A DNA stretch of 64,000 bases from DATBRG01 sp036560445 (GCA_036560445.1 DATBRG010000027.1:1-64000); one strand, 5' to 3'. Shown: positions 31,193 to 40,223, counted from the stretch's first letter. The notes: generated from the sequence alone by a model not told the origin. Numbers and translations are program-made.

Positions 31193-33268
31193 ATGAAATC
31201 AAAAACGAAAGACTCATATCTAGGCAAATACGGCGAGATCATTCTGGCGGTGGCGTTCTTCCTGGTATTCGATATGGCCGTGCTAGTGCTTAATTTTTAT
31301 ATCTCCTACGAGATATCGAAAGATGCGTTTTCCATCAACATGGCTGGCCGCCAACGGATGCTGTCGCAGCGTATGACCAAGGCATTGCTCACTGCAGAAA
31401 GCGATATCGGGCGAGGCATGCCAGCAAATGATTCCCTGGAGGAGCTAAAGAAGACCACGCATCTTTTCGACACCACGCTACATGGATTCAGGGACGGCGG
31501 CATCGTGATGGGAGGGGATGACCATGAGCACCCGCTGGAACCTGTGAAGACCGAAGCCGGCCGGTCGTTACTGACCGATGCGGAGCTGATATGGAACCCA
31601 TACCAGCAACTTCTAGCGCCGCTGACAGCCAACTCTTTCTCAACTGAGCAGATGGCCGCAGCAGAGGATTACGCCAGGAAGAATAACCTCAAGTTACTGA
31701 AGTTGATGAACGGCCTGACTACCGAGCTGGAGAAAAATGCAGGCGCCAAGGCGGACACGCTACGTAAGGTGCAAATGGGCGGCATGATGCTGGCACTGCT
31801 TAATTTTGCGTTTATTTTGTTCAAGTTCATTCGCCGTTTGCGAGAGAACGATCGTAAGCTTGAGGTGGCGCGTCAGGAAACCAGTGAAATATTGACCACG
31901 GTAAAGGACGGCTTGTTTTTGCTGGACGCCGAATTTAAGCTGGGCTCGCAGTTCTCCGAATCAATGCCGCATATCCTGGGGCGCAAGGTCAGCCCGCAGA
32001 TGGATTTCCGCGACTTGCTAGGCGATATGGTCTCACCTCAAACACTGGAGTTGGCAACCGACTACATTGCCCTGCTGTTCAGCGATAGCGTCACTGAGTC
32101 GTTGATGGGCGATCTGAATCCCTTGACCTCGTTGGAGATTGTAGTCAGGAACGAACGCGATGAGCCGAGCCGTCGCTTCCTGAACATGCAGTTCAATCGG
32201 GTGCTGGAAGACGGCAAGATATCGCACCTGCTGGTGACGCTGATCGACATTACTGCGCAGGTCGAACTGGAGCAAGCGCTGGTGGATGTAAGAAAGACCG
32301 CCAAGGCTGAAATGGAGATCATGCTGGACTTGCTCAAGGTGAACCCCATGACTCTGGAGCAATTCCTGAAAAACTCCGAAACCAGCCTGCTTGAGGTGAA
32401 CGATCGACTACGCTCCGTCAGTAGTGGCAATCAGCGGAATATGGTGACGGTTATCTTCCGTAAGATCCATGCTATGAAGGGCGAAGCAGCGGCTTTAGGG
32501 CTGGAGATTTTTGAGAGCCAGGCGCAACAGTTCGAAGAGCATCTCTCTAGATTGCTATCCAAAGGTGATGTATCGGGTGAGGATTTACTTGCACTACCTC
32601 TGCCGCTGGAAGAGATGCTGCAGCGCATCACTATGGTACGTGGCCTGGTAGAGCGCCTGGCTGCTTATCACGATGCTTTCGCCCCAGCCATGAGCCAGTC
32701 CGAGGGCGAAGAGTTTGCGAATAACCTCAACACCCTGACTAAGCGTATCGCCGATGACCATGGTAAGTCGGTACACCTGTTTGCGGATATTGCTGAGCTC
32801 GACAAGCTCTCACCAAATATCAAGACGGAGCTGAAAGACATCACGGTGCAGTTATTACGCAACGCGATTGCGCATGGTATCGAGCCGGCAGATGAACGTA
32901 CTACGCTGGCTAAGCCACCAGTCGGCAATATCTACCTTGCCATCAAACCGATGGAGCCAGGGGAGTTCGAGCTGACTGTGCGTGATGATGGCCGAGGCTT
33001 GAGCCCTGAGAAGATCAAGAATGCACTCATCAGGACCCAGCGCTACACAGAATCGCAATTAAGCGAATTCAGTGATAAACAGATACTGATGAAGATATTC
33101 GAGCCTGGGTTTTCTACCCTGGAGAAAGCATCCAGGGATGCCGGGCATGGTATCGGTATGGATGTGGTGAAGCACAAGATAGAACAGCTGGGCGCGCGTT
33201 TGCACATCAGGTCGCAGATCAACGGCTACACTCAGTTCAGTATCCAGTTCTCGGCTTTTGGGGGTTGA
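31193..33268 (+). CDS. PilJ-sensor, CheA-like membrane histidine kinase
   Basis: 691 aa from ATG 31193 (MKSKTKDSYLGKY). TM1 is at about 10-35 (EIILAVAFFLVFDMAVLVLN). A periplasmic PilJ-type domain contains INMAGRQRMLSQRMTKALL. TM2 is at about 200-218, followed by a PAS-like region (240-370). An Hpt-like segment FRKIHAMKGEAAALG has its candidate phospho-His at 426. A CheA-type ATPase has N-box LLRNAIAHGIEP (about 555) and G-box VRDDGRGLS (about 599). No CheW-like P5 domain follows; the protein ends after the ATPase. This is a receptor and CheA kinase in one chain. Coupled by TGATG to a CheY and then a CheX gene. Confidence 0.8.
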   Translation: MKSKTKDSYLGKYGEIILAVAFFLVFDMAVLVLNFYISYEISKDAFSINMAGRQRMLSQRMTKALLTAESDIGRGMPANDSLEELKKTTHLFDTTLHGFRDGGIVMGGDDHEHPLEPVKTEAGRSLLTDAELIWNPYQQLLAPLTANSFSTEQMAAAEDYARKNNLKLLKLMNGLTTELEKNAGAKADTLRKVQMGGMMLALLNFAFILFKFIRRLRENDRKLEVARQETSEILTTVKDGLFLLDAEFKLGSQFSESMPHILGRKVSPQMDFRDLLGDMVSPQTLELATDYIALLFSDSVTESLMGDLNPLTSLEIVVRNERDEPSRRFLNMQFNRVLEDGKISHLLVTLIDITAQVELEQALVDVRKTAKAEMEIMLDLLKVNPMTLEQFLKNSETSLLEVNDRLRSVSSGNQRNMVTVIFRKIHAMKGEAAALGLEIFESQAQQFEEHLSRLLSKGDVSGEDLLALPLPLEEMLQRITMVRGLVERLAAYHDAFAPAMSQSEGEEFANNLNTLTKRIADDHGKSVHLFADIAELDKLSPNIKTELKDITVQLLRNAIAHGIEPADERTTLAKPPVGNIYLAIKPMEPGEFELTVRDDGRGLSPEKIKNALIRTQRYTESQLSEFSDKQILMKIFEPGFSTLEKASRDAGHGIGMDVVKHKIEQLGARLHIRSQINGYTQFSIQFSAFGG

Positions 33269-33639
33269 TGATGAGACTGATGATTGTCGATGATTCCAAT
33301 ATCATCCGTTCCCGTATTGCCCGTATTGCCTTGCATCCAAGGTTGCAAGACTTGAATATCGTGGCGCTGGCCAGAAACGGCCGAGAGGCCGTGAACCTTT
33401 GCATGCGCAATAACCCAGAGCTTGTCACTATGGATCTCACCATGCCGGAAATGGATGGAGTCGCCTGTATAGAGGAGCTGCTGAAGATCAATCCGCATAT
33501 CAAGATTATCGTCATCTCAGCCCTGAGCGATAAGATCACTGCGCTGACCGCCCTCAAAAAGGGTGCGCGTGGCTTCCTTCCCAAACCCTTTACTGATGAG
33601 CGTCTGGCGAATGCCATGCTCGAACTGGCGGCCTCATGA
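33268..33639 (+). CDS. CheY-like response regulator (receiver only)
   Basis: 123 aa from the ATG overlapping the kinase stop (another ATG follows directly). A single receiver domain: acidic pocket MIVDDSN, phospho-Asp in LVTMDLTMPEMDG, conserved Ser/Thr in IIVISALSD and Lys in FLPKPFTDERL. No output domain, so it acts by protein contact like CheY. Cognate to the upstream kinase by operon position. Confidence 0.9.
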   Translation: MMRLMIVDDSNIIRSRIARIALHPRLQDLNIVALARNGREAVNLCMRNNPELVTMDLTMPEMDGVACIEELLKINPHIKIIVISALSDKITALTALKKGARGFLPKPFTDERLANAMLELAAS

Positions 33640-34094
33640 ATATTCTCAGCGAAAACGATTTGAAAGTTTTTATTGATGCAGTTTCACATTTCTTTACCGA
33701 GCTGACGGGTGAGCCCGCTTTGGTTCGCACCGCTTACCTGGCGGATACCGATGTGCCGCGATTCGACTACACCGGGTTGATTACGCTCTCTGGCAGCTTC
33801 CGTGGATGCGTCTATTTCTCGGCACCGCAGAAGCTGATACGCAGTCTCCTGATCAAGCTGCGAGAGCCGCTAGATAGCGAGGAAAACCTGCTTGATACGG
33901 TGGGCGAGATAGCCAACACTATTTCCGGCAACGCCAGGAAGCATTTCGGCAATGGGCTGGAGATTTCAGTGCCGGTTACCATTAAGGGGGCGACCGATCA
34001 GATCAAGTCTTCCACGCGGGCACGGCCTTACGCGATCTGCCTCAATTGGCAGCGTCATGAGGCAGTAGTGGTGGTCGATATAGAACCGACCTAG
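33636..34094 (+). CDS. CheX-like chemotaxis phosphatase
   Basis: 152 aa starting with a 4-nt overlap (ATGA) on the cheY-like gene. The CheC/CheX pattern is present: SGSFRGCVYFSAPQKLIRSL followed by ENLLDTVGEIANTISGNARK with the ExxN phosphatase residues (E-IAN), and the strands ISVPVTIKG. It should dephosphorylate the partner receiver. Its stop overlaps the convergent cysA stop (CTAG). Confidence 0.85.
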   Translation: MNILSENDLKVFIDAVSHFFTELTGEPALVRTAYLADTDVPRFDYTGLITLSGSFRGCVYFSAPQKLIRSLLIKLREPLDSEENLLDTVGEIANTISGNARKHFGNGLEISVPVTIKGATDQIKSSTRARPYAICLNWQRHEAVVVVDIEPT

Positions 34095-35179
34095 GCTGCA
34101 GATATTTCCGCTGAGTTTGGTTGGTCAAGAAACACCCGTACATTGCGGGGGTGGATGAACACGCGCGCACCTTCACCGATATTCAACTCGAGGAAGCGTT
34201 CGCGCGTGAGTTCTGCCTCGATGAATTCGGTCTGGTCGGCGCGTTGTAGCTCCAGCCTTACTAGTGGGCCCAGTGAGTGGATATAGCTCACCACGGCCTC
34301 AAAGGCTGCTGCACCATTGCGCTCCTTCTGGATGTCGATATCATGCGGGCGCACATAAGCTAGTGCGGGGCTGTCTTCGGTCTCATGGTGGCTATCTAGT
34401 TCTAACTGAATGTCGCCAATGTGAGCGGTGCCGGCATGAACGCGGCTATGGAATAGGTTAACATTGCCCAGGAACTGGTAGACAAAGGGCGATGCCGGTT
34501 TATCATAGACATCCTGTGGTGTACCGATCTGCTCTACCTTGCCGTGATTCATGACGACGATACGGTCTGCTACTTCTAGCGCCTCTTCCTGGTCGTGCGT
34601 GACGAATACACTGGTGATATGCAATTCATCATGCAGTCTGCGTAGCCAGCGGCGCAGGTCCTTGCGTACCTTCGCATCCAGTGCGCCAAAAGGCTCATCC
34701 AGCAGCAGCACTTTAGGCTCTACCGCTAGCGCACGTGCGAGCGCAATGCGCTGGCGTTGGCCTCCAGAGAGTTGGGGTGGGTAGCGGTCAGCCAGCCAGT
34801 CCAGTTGTACCAACTCCAGTAGTTCATGTACACGTCTGTGAATCTCGGCTTCGGTCGGGCGCGTTTTCTTGGGGCGCACACGTAGGCCGAAAGCAACATT
34901 CTCGAATACCGTCATGTGGCGGAACAATGCATAGTGCTGGAATACGAAACCGACTTGGCGTTCACGCACATCGCGTTCAGTGGCATCCTCTCCATGAAAG
35001 TGGATGCTACCTGCATCGGGGCTTTCCAGCCCGGCGATGATGCGTAGCAATGAAGTCTTGCCGCAACCAGATGGCCCTAGCAGCGCAACTAATTCACCAC
35101 TGGGTACATCAAGGCTGACATCTTGCAGGGCGCTGAAGCTGCCAAAATTTTTGACTACGTTACGGATTTCGATACTCAT
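34091..35179 (-). CDS. cysA: Sulfate/thiosulfate ABC transporter ATP-binding protein
   Basis: 362 aa. Walker A GPSGCGKTSLLRII, Q loop FVFQHYALFRHMTV, ABC signature LSGGQRQRIALARALAVEPK, Walker B VLLLDEPFGALD and the switch His in VFVTHDQEEA. A C-terminal TOBE-like regulatory domain contains YVRPHDIDIQ, a CysA mark. It energises the CysT-CysW channel for sulfate import. Last gene of the operon. Confidence 0.94.
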   Translation of the reverse strand: MSIEIRNVVKNFGSFSALQDVSLDVPSGELVALLGPSGCGKTSLLRIIAGLESPDAGSIHFHGEDATERDVRERQVGFVFQHYALFRHMTVFENVAFGLRVRPKKTRPTEAEIHRRVHELLELVQLDWLADRYPPQLSGGQRQRIALARALAVEPKVLLLDEPFGALDAKVRKDLRRWLRRLHDELHITSVFVTHDQEEALEVADRIVVMNHGKVEQIGTPQDVYDKPASPFVYQFLGNVNLFHSRVHAGTAHIGDIQLELDSHHETEDSPALAYVRPHDIDIQKERNGAAAFEAVVSYIHSLGPLVRLELQRADQTEFIEAELTRERFLELNIGEGARVFIHPRNVRVFLDQPNSAEISAA

Positions 35180-35182
35180 GGT

Positions 35183-36082
35183 TTACTCCTCGGATTCTTT
35201 TTCGTTGTTGCTGGCGTTGCGTGCGGTTTGCCACTCGACAAAAGTCTTGAGTGCGAGCGTGACTAACGCTAGAAAGGCCAGCAATGAGGCCACAGCAAAA
35301 GCAGCAGCATAGTTGTATTCGTTATAGAGAATCTCTACGTGCAAGGGCATGGTATTGGTGAGGCCGCGGATGTGTCCGGATACCACAGACACCGCACCGA
35401 ATTCACCCATGGCGCGCGCATTGGATAAGATGACGCCATACAGCAGCCCCCATTTGATATTTGGTAGTGTCACGTGCCACAGTATTTTCCAGCCGGAAGC
35501 ACCTAATACCAATGCAGCTTCTTCTTCTTCCTTGCCTTGCGCCTGCATCAGCGGGATCAGCTCGCGGGCGATGAAGGGGAAGGTGACGAAAATGGTCGCC
35601 AGCACGATACCGGGAATGGCAAAGATGACCTTGTAGTCATGATCTGACAGCCAGCCGCCAAACCAGCCTTGCAGGCCGAAGATGAGTACGAAGATGAGGC
35701 CGGCGATGACGGGGGATACGGCAAATGGCAGATCGATCAGCGTGATTAATATGCTCTTGCCCTTGAACTGGAATTTGGTGATGGCCCATGCCGCTGCTAC
35801 ACCAAACACCAGGTTGAGTGGCAGTGAAATCGCCGAGGCTATCAGGGTTAGCTTGATGGATGAAAGCGCGTCAGGATCAGCTAGTGCCGTAATATAAGTG
35901 TGAAAGCCTTTGCGTAATGCCTCGGTGAATACGGCAGCCAGCGGGATGAACAGGAACAGGCTCAGGAATCCCAAGGCAATCGCGATCAGCGACCAGCGTA
36001 CCCAAGCTGGTTCCGACGTAGAGCGGCTTCTGGCGATCTTTGCCTGGTAGCTGCTGTATTGTGAAATGATAGCTGTCGCCAT
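35183..36082 (-). CDS. cysW: Sulfate ABC transporter permease CysW
   Basis: 299 aa, about six membrane segments. The EAA loop that contacts CysA is EEEAALVLGASGWKILWHVT LPN-type, and RAMGEFGAVSVVSGHIRGLT is the CysW signature. It begins 9 bp after cysT and is followed within 3 bp by cysA. Confidence 0.94.
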   Translation of the reverse strand: MATAIISQYSSYQAKIARSRSTSEPAWVRWSLIAIALGFLSLFLFIPLAAVFTEALRKGFHTYITALADPDALSSIKLTLIASAISLPLNLVFGVAAAWAITKFQFKGKSILITLIDLPFAVSPVIAGLIFVLIFGLQGWFGGWLSDHDYKVIFAIPGIVLATIFVTFPFIARELIPLMQAQGKEEEEAALVLGASGWKILWHVTLPNIKWGLLYGVILSNARAMGEFGAVSVVSGHIRGLTNTMPLHVEILYNEYNYAAAFAVASLLAFLALVTLALKTFVEWQTARNASNNEKESEE

Positions 36083-36091
36083 TATTAATCC

Positions 36092-36922
36092 TTAGCGTAA
36101 GTTTGAATTACGGTGGCTGCTCCACCATTGCAGGCCGTTGATGGCAAACAGCAGCAAAAATGAAATCACCAGCATGACCACAGCCACTGCTGTTGCGCCC
36201 GCATAGTCATACTGCTCAAGTTTGGTGATGATGATGAGTGGCGTGATCTCGGAGACCATGGGCATATTGCCGGCAATAAAAATTACCGAACCATATTCGC
36301 CGATGGCGCGGGCGGAGGCCAAGGCAAAGCCGGTGAGTAGAGCGGGCCACAGCGCGGGCAGGATTACCCGGCTGAAAGCCTGCCAACGATTGGCACCAAG
36401 GCTGGCTGCTGCTTCTTCCGCTTCTGCTTCCAGGTCTTCCAGAACTGGTTGTACCGTACGTACGACGAACGGCAAGCCGATGAAGGTTAACGCAACTACG
36501 ACACCGAGCGGCGTAAATGCCACCTTGATACCATGCGGCTCCAACAGGCTACCAAGCCAGCCGTTGCTGGCGTAGACAGCAGTGAGTGCAATGCCGGCAA
36601 CTGCCGTAGGCAGCGCGAAAGGCAGGTCTACCAACGCATCGACCAGACGCTTGCCGGGGAAAGTGTAGCGTGTCAGCACCCATGCCGTGAGCAAGCCGAA
36701 AAAAGCATTAATCAGCGCACCTATCAGCGATGCGCCAAAGGTCAATTGGTATGAGGCCACGACGCGCGGCGCCGTGACTGTTGCCCAGAACTGGCCCCAA
36801 CTTAATTCGGTTGTCTTGATAAATGCTGCAGCCAGCGGAATCAGCACAATCAGACTCAGATACAGAATGGTGTATCCAAGTGAAAGGTTGAATCCGGGGA
36901 GTACGTTTTTCTGTTTTGCCAT
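36092..36922 (-). CDS. cysT: Sulfate ABC transporter permease CysT (CysU)
   Basis: 276 aa from ATG 36922 (MAKQKNVLPGFNLSLGYTI), matching the usual CysT length; an ATG at 36973 is in frame. Six membrane segments, EAA loop AEEAAASLGANRWQAFSRVI LPA-type, and RAIGEYGSVIFIAGNMPMVS. No periplasmic sulfate-binding protein gene (cysP/sbp) is next to it, so the binding protein must be encoded elsewhere. Confidence 0.93.
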   Translation of the reverse strand: MAKQKNVLPGFNLSLGYTILYLSLIVLIPLAAAFIKTTELSWGQFWATVTAPRVVASYQLTFGASLIGALINAFFGLLTAWVLTRYTFPGKRLVDALVDLPFALPTAVAGIALTAVYASNGWLGSLLEPHGIKVAFTPLGVVVALTFIGLPFVVRTVQPVLEDLEAEAEEAAASLGANRWQAFSRVILPALWPALLTGFALASARAIGEYGSVIFIAGNMPMVSEITPLIIITKLEQYDYAGATAVAVVMLVISFLLLFAINGLQWWSSHRNSNLR

Positions 36923-37183
36923 GGTAACCAGCTGTAATGAAACCGGTCGCCAATGTAGCAGAGGGGTATTCATATTAAAAAGAATAAGTTTTTATATCTT
37001 TATAAGATTATCGAATTAAAGGGGATTGTTCTTGATGATAGGTAACCACGGTGCAGTTGTATTTTCTGACGACACTACGATAGCAGATGATTAATTTGAG
37101 GCTTCTTAAGGTTTCATGAATGAAGTGAAACTTCAAATCAAATGATCATCCACATCTGCTAAAAAACATTTCATTTGCAATTT

Positions 37184-37213
37184 ATGATGGTTATCATATA
37201 TGATGGCCATCAT
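37184..37213. promoter_or_regulatory. Tandem TetR operator sites over the tetR promoter
   Basis: ATGATGGTTATCAT (37184-37197, imperfect) and ATGATGGCCATCAT (37200-37213, perfect palindrome). They cover the spacer and -10 of a candidate promoter TTGCAA (37175-37180)-N18-TATGAT (37199-37204). The same ATGAT/ATCAT half-sites occur at 37843-37856 before the SDR gene. The 301-bp cysT-tetR gap also holds an imperfect 80-nt hairpin (37082-37161, ends AGCAGATG/CATCTGCT). Confidence 0.65.
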
Positions 37214-37223
37214 GAGAAAAGAT

Positions 37224-37799
37224 ATGACAAAACAAATTGCTTCCAGTCGTAAGGAAATCACGCATACGCGTATTGTAGAAACGGCTGCCCGGGCAATCCG
37301 TAGAAGTGGTTATGATGGAACGGGCGTAGCCGATATCATGAAAGAAGCGGGCCTCACTCATGGAGGTTTTTACGCGCATTTTGCATCCCGCGATGCGATG
37401 CTCGCAGAGGCTGCTGATCGAGCTGGGGAAGAGACTATCGCTATTGCAAAAAAGATATTTGCTGAAGTCCCTGAAGATCAAGCGTTGCAAGCCCTGATGC
37501 AGGTTTATTTATCAAATGAGCATATGGCTAACATTGAAACAGGGTGCTCTTTAGCAGCCCTAGGTTCGGAAATGCCGCGCCAAGCCCCTGAAGTGAGAAA
37601 AGCCTCCACTTGCCGGATCAAGGAAATGATAGGTCTTATTAAAAATAAACTTGCAGGACAATCGAATGCATATGAAAAAGCACTGGTTATGGTATCAACC
37701 ATGGTAGGAACACTACTCTTGTCTCGCGCGGTGGATGACGCTGAGCTTAGCGAAGATTTCCGCCAGGCAGCTTTAAAACACTTTGATGCCAAAGAATGA
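37224..37799 (+). CDS. TetR-family repressor
   Basis: 191 aa from ATG 37224; earlier in-frame ATGs at 37200, 37203 and 37212 lie within the operator or at the predicted transcription start. The HTH is at about 15-55: HTRIVETAARAIRRSGYDGT, GVADIMKEAGLTHGGFYAHF, then ASRDAM. The C-terminal ligand domain includes GCSLAALGSEMPRQ with a conserved Cys, as in TetR_C subfamilies near NemR/AcuR-type regulators. It probably autoregulates and represses the downstream oxidoreductase genes, given shared operators. Confidence 0.88.
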   Translation: MTKQIASSRKEITHTRIVETAARAIRRSGYDGTGVADIMKEAGLTHGGFYAHFASRDAMLAEAADRAGEETIAIAKKIFAEVPEDQALQALMQVYLSNEHMANIETGCSLAALGSEMPRQAPEVRKASTCRIKEMIGLIKNKLAGQSNAYEKALVMVSTMVGTLLLSRAVDDAELSEDFRQAALKHFDAKE

Positions 37800-37830
37800 T
37801 TAATTTCTCATTAAGTACTTTGGCTTTTTT

Positions 37831-37865
37831 TTGACAATAAATATGATAATCATCATATTTATTGT
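37831..37865 (+). promoter_or_regulatory. SDR operon promoter embedded in a perfect 14-bp palindrome
   Basis: ACAATAAATATGAT (37834-37847), centre AATC, ATCATATTTATTGT (37852-37865). The palindrome begins inside TTGACA (37831-37836) and spans the expected -10 region (around 37854). Its inner half-sites ATGAT/ATCAT are those found over tetR, so the repressor should block RNA polymerase here. Confidence 0.7.
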
Positions 37866-37903
37866 GCAATGCTTTACTAATTTTAATTAAATAGGGGCAC
37901 AAC

Positions 37904-38737
37904 ATGAAAAGTAAGATTGCAATTGTGACAGGCGCATCATCAGGCATTGGTGAGGCAACGGCAGAGTTACTCGCAAATTCTGGTTATAAGGTCTATGGAA
38001 CGAGTCGTAAGGGAGCGCAAGCCGCTCAACGTTCATACAAGATGATTTCTCTTGATGTGAATAGCGAGGAATCTATAGAAGCGGCATTAAAAGAAGTAAT
38101 TCAAATTGAAGGCCGAATTGATCTGCTTGTGAATAACGCAGGCTTCGGTGTGGCGCCAGGTGGGGCCGAAGAAAGCTCAATTGAACAAACCAAGATGATT
38201 TTTGATACCAACTTTTTTGGAATTGTCCGCATGACGCGTGCTGTTGTGCCGTACATGAGAAAACAGGGGGAAGGCCGAATCATCAATATTGGTTCCATCC
38301 TTGGGTTGATACCCGCACCGTATATGGCAACCTATGCTGCTACTAAGCATGCGGTAGAAGGTTTTTCTGAGTCGCTAGATCATGAATTGCGAACAAGAGG
38401 TATCCGTGTTTCTGTGGTTGAGCCTGGCTATACCAATACGCAATTTGAAGCCAACACCCTAGAAGTAGACGTCAAAATAGATGAGTACAACCTTGCACGC
38501 AAAGCACTCGCAAAATTAATGAAAGTAGCTATTGCGGCTGGCGATGATCCTAAAGTTGTTGCCAACGTTGTATTGAAAGCGGCCAGTGCCAAACATCCTA
38601 AGTTGCGTTACGCCGCTGGCAAATTAGCGTGCCGCTTGAGCTTTCTGAGAAGGTTTGCGCCCGCTGCATTAGTTGATAGTGGCATTCGTAAAGAAATGAA
38701 ACTTGACTCACTCGATAAAATCGCCAGCCAACCATAA
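37904..38737 (+). CDS. Short-chain dehydrogenase/reductase
   Basis: 277 aa. Classical SDR: nucleotide motif VTGASSGIGEATAELL, NNAG in LLVNNAGFGVAPGG, catalytic Ser in NIGSILGL and Tyr/Lys in YAATKHAVEGF. The C-terminal third is longer than minimal SDRs and resembles oxidoreductases clustered with TetR regulators. The substrate is unknown. First gene after the palindromic promoter. Confidence 0.88.
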   Translation: MKSKIAIVTGASSGIGEATAELLANSGYKVYGTSRKGAQAAQRSYKMISLDVNSEESIEAALKEVIQIEGRIDLLVNNAGFGVAPGGAEESSIEQTKMIFDTNFFGIVRMTRAVVPYMRKQGEGRIINIGSILGLIPAPYMATYAATKHAVEGFSESLDHELRTRGIRVSVVEPGYTNTQFEANTLEVDVKIDEYNLARKALAKLMKVAIAAGDDPKVVANVVLKAASAKHPKLRYAAGKLACRLSFLRRFAPAALVDSGIRKEMKLDSLDKIASQP

Positions 38738-38746
38738 GGCACAATC

Positions 38747-39154
38747 ATGAAATTATCTTTTTATCGACTTTCAGTTCTATCTTCAATCTTATTTTCATTG
38801 TTGGCCATCATCTTGATGTTTGCACCAGATAAGATGTTAGCAGGCTGGGGAGTGGAATTAACAATAGCGGTGGGGTTGCTTGCAAGACGAATTGCAGCGC
38901 TTTATGCAGGCCTCGCTGTGATGTTTTTTATGGTTAGAAATGCAGAACATTCGACAACCCGTACAGCGCTCATTTACGGCACTATCACGGGCTGCATGAT
39001 ATTGGCGATCCTCGGTGTTTATGAGTTTGCTACAGAACATGCAACTAGAGGAATTCTGGCAGCCGTCTTTATAGAAGTCGCTCTAGTGCTGGCGTTTATG
39101 TATGTCGGGTGCACTCAGAAAGACAAAAGCTTCAAAAACCCAGAAAAGAAATGA
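38747..39154 (+). CDS. Small four-helix membrane protein, function unknown
   Basis: 135 aa with about four hydrophobic segments (SVLSSILFSLLAIILMFAPD; GLLARRIAALYAGLAVMFFM; ALIYGTITGCMILAILGVYE; GILAAVFIEVALVLAFMYVG), no cleavable signal and a Lys-rich C terminus. No family is recognised with confidence; such proteins often accompany SDR genes under TetR control. Its stop overlaps the next gene's start. Confidence 0.6.
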   Translation: MKLSFYRLSVLSSILFSLLAIILMFAPDKMLAGWGVELTIAVGLLARRIAALYAGLAVMFFMVRNAEHSTTRTALIYGTITGCMILAILGVYEFATEHATRGILAAVFIEVALVLAFMYVGCTQKDKSFKNPEKK

Positions 39155-40155
39155 TGAAAGCACTTATCTTAAAGCATTATGGCAAGTCCGATCAGATCGT
39201 GTTCGCCGATATTCCCCAGCCCACCATTAAGCCGAACGAAATGCTCGTTAAAGTCCACGCCGTCGGCCTGAATCCAATCGACTACATGATTGCGAAAGGG
39301 GCGTTCAAACCCATCATCAAACTTCAGTTACCAGTTGTGATGAGCAGCGATTTAGCTGGTGTCGTGGTGGAGGTGGGGAATCGTGTGACGCGCTTCAAGC
39401 CAGGTGATGCCGTATTCGCCAGCATTTTCGACCTAGGCACAGGATCGCTCGCTGAGTACGCTGTCGTGCCAGAAAACGCTGCCGCAATCAAACCGGCGAA
39501 TCTGGACTTTGTGCAAGCGGCTTCGGTTCCAATGGTCGGCCTTACGTCTTGGCAAGCACTTAAAGAGCGGGCAGGTCTCAAGCCAGGCCAGAAAGTATTT
39601 ATACCGGCTGGTTCCGGTGGCATTGGCACGTTCGCGATCCAACTCGCGAAATACCTCGGAGCAAAGGTGGCGACAACAACAAGCTCGGGTAATGTGGATA
39701 TGGTGCGGAACCTCGGAGCTGATGAGGTGATTGATTACAAGAAACAGAAATTCGAAGATGTGCTGAAGGACTATGATGTGGTGCTGGGTACCGTCAGGGG
39801 TGATGCAATCGAGAAATCCCTTAGGATTTTGAAACCCAAGAGCAGTGTCGTCTCGCTCATCGGCCCACCGGACGCTGCGTTCGCTCGTGCCAGAGGCATG
39901 AACTTCCTCATGAAGCTCGTGTTCGGGTTGATGAGTTGCAAGATAATTCGCCAAACCAGGAAGCGCGGTGCTGAGTATTCATTCCTATTCGTACATCCTG
40001 ATGGCAGCCAGCTCGCAGAGATCGGCAAGCTTCTCGACGCGGGGCACATCCTTCCGGTGATCGACAAGGTATTTCCGTTCGATCAAACAAAGGAGGCGCT
40101 TGCCTATCTCGAAGAGGGCCGTGCCAAAGGCAAGGTGGTGGTAAAAATCATTTGA
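39154..40155 (+). CDS. Zinc-independent NADP-dependent medium-chain reductase (quinone oxidoreductase type)
   Basis: 333 aa from ATG 39154, one base overlapping the previous stop; an ATG 3 nt upstream is equally possible. GroES-like N-terminal half (KALILKHYGKSDQIVFADIP; VHAVGLNPIDYMIAKG) and a Rossmann half with GSGGIGTFAIQLAKYLGAKV. No structural or catalytic zinc ligands are evident, which fits QOR/enone reductases. Base composition is visibly GC-richer than the three genes upstream, hinting that this cluster is a mosaic. Confidence 0.85.
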   Translation: MKALILKHYGKSDQIVFADIPQPTIKPNEMLVKVHAVGLNPIDYMIAKGAFKPIIKLQLPVVMSSDLAGVVVEVGNRVTRFKPGDAVFASIFDLGTGSLAEYAVVPENAAAIKPANLDFVQAASVPMVGLTSWQALKERAGLKPGQKVFIPAGSGGIGTFAIQLAKYLGAKVATTTSSGNVDMVRNLGADEVIDYKKQKFEDVLKDYDVVLGTVRGDAIEKSLRILKPKSSVVSLIGPPDAAFARARGMNFLMKLVFGLMSCKIIRQTRKRGAEYSFLFVHPDGSQLAEIGKLLDAGHILPVIDKVFPFDQTKEALAYLEEGRAKGKVVVKII

Positions 40156-40223
40156 TTGCTTTGGATCACTTGATGACCGTAAACAAATGGACGGTAGCCA
40201 GCCTGAAATATATGGTTTCAATT

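Noticed and set aside
40156..40223. Possible regulatory RNA in the gap between the reductase and the hypothetical membrane gene
   Set aside because: Only 68 bp between convergent stops, with no stable stem or T tract that I can identify.
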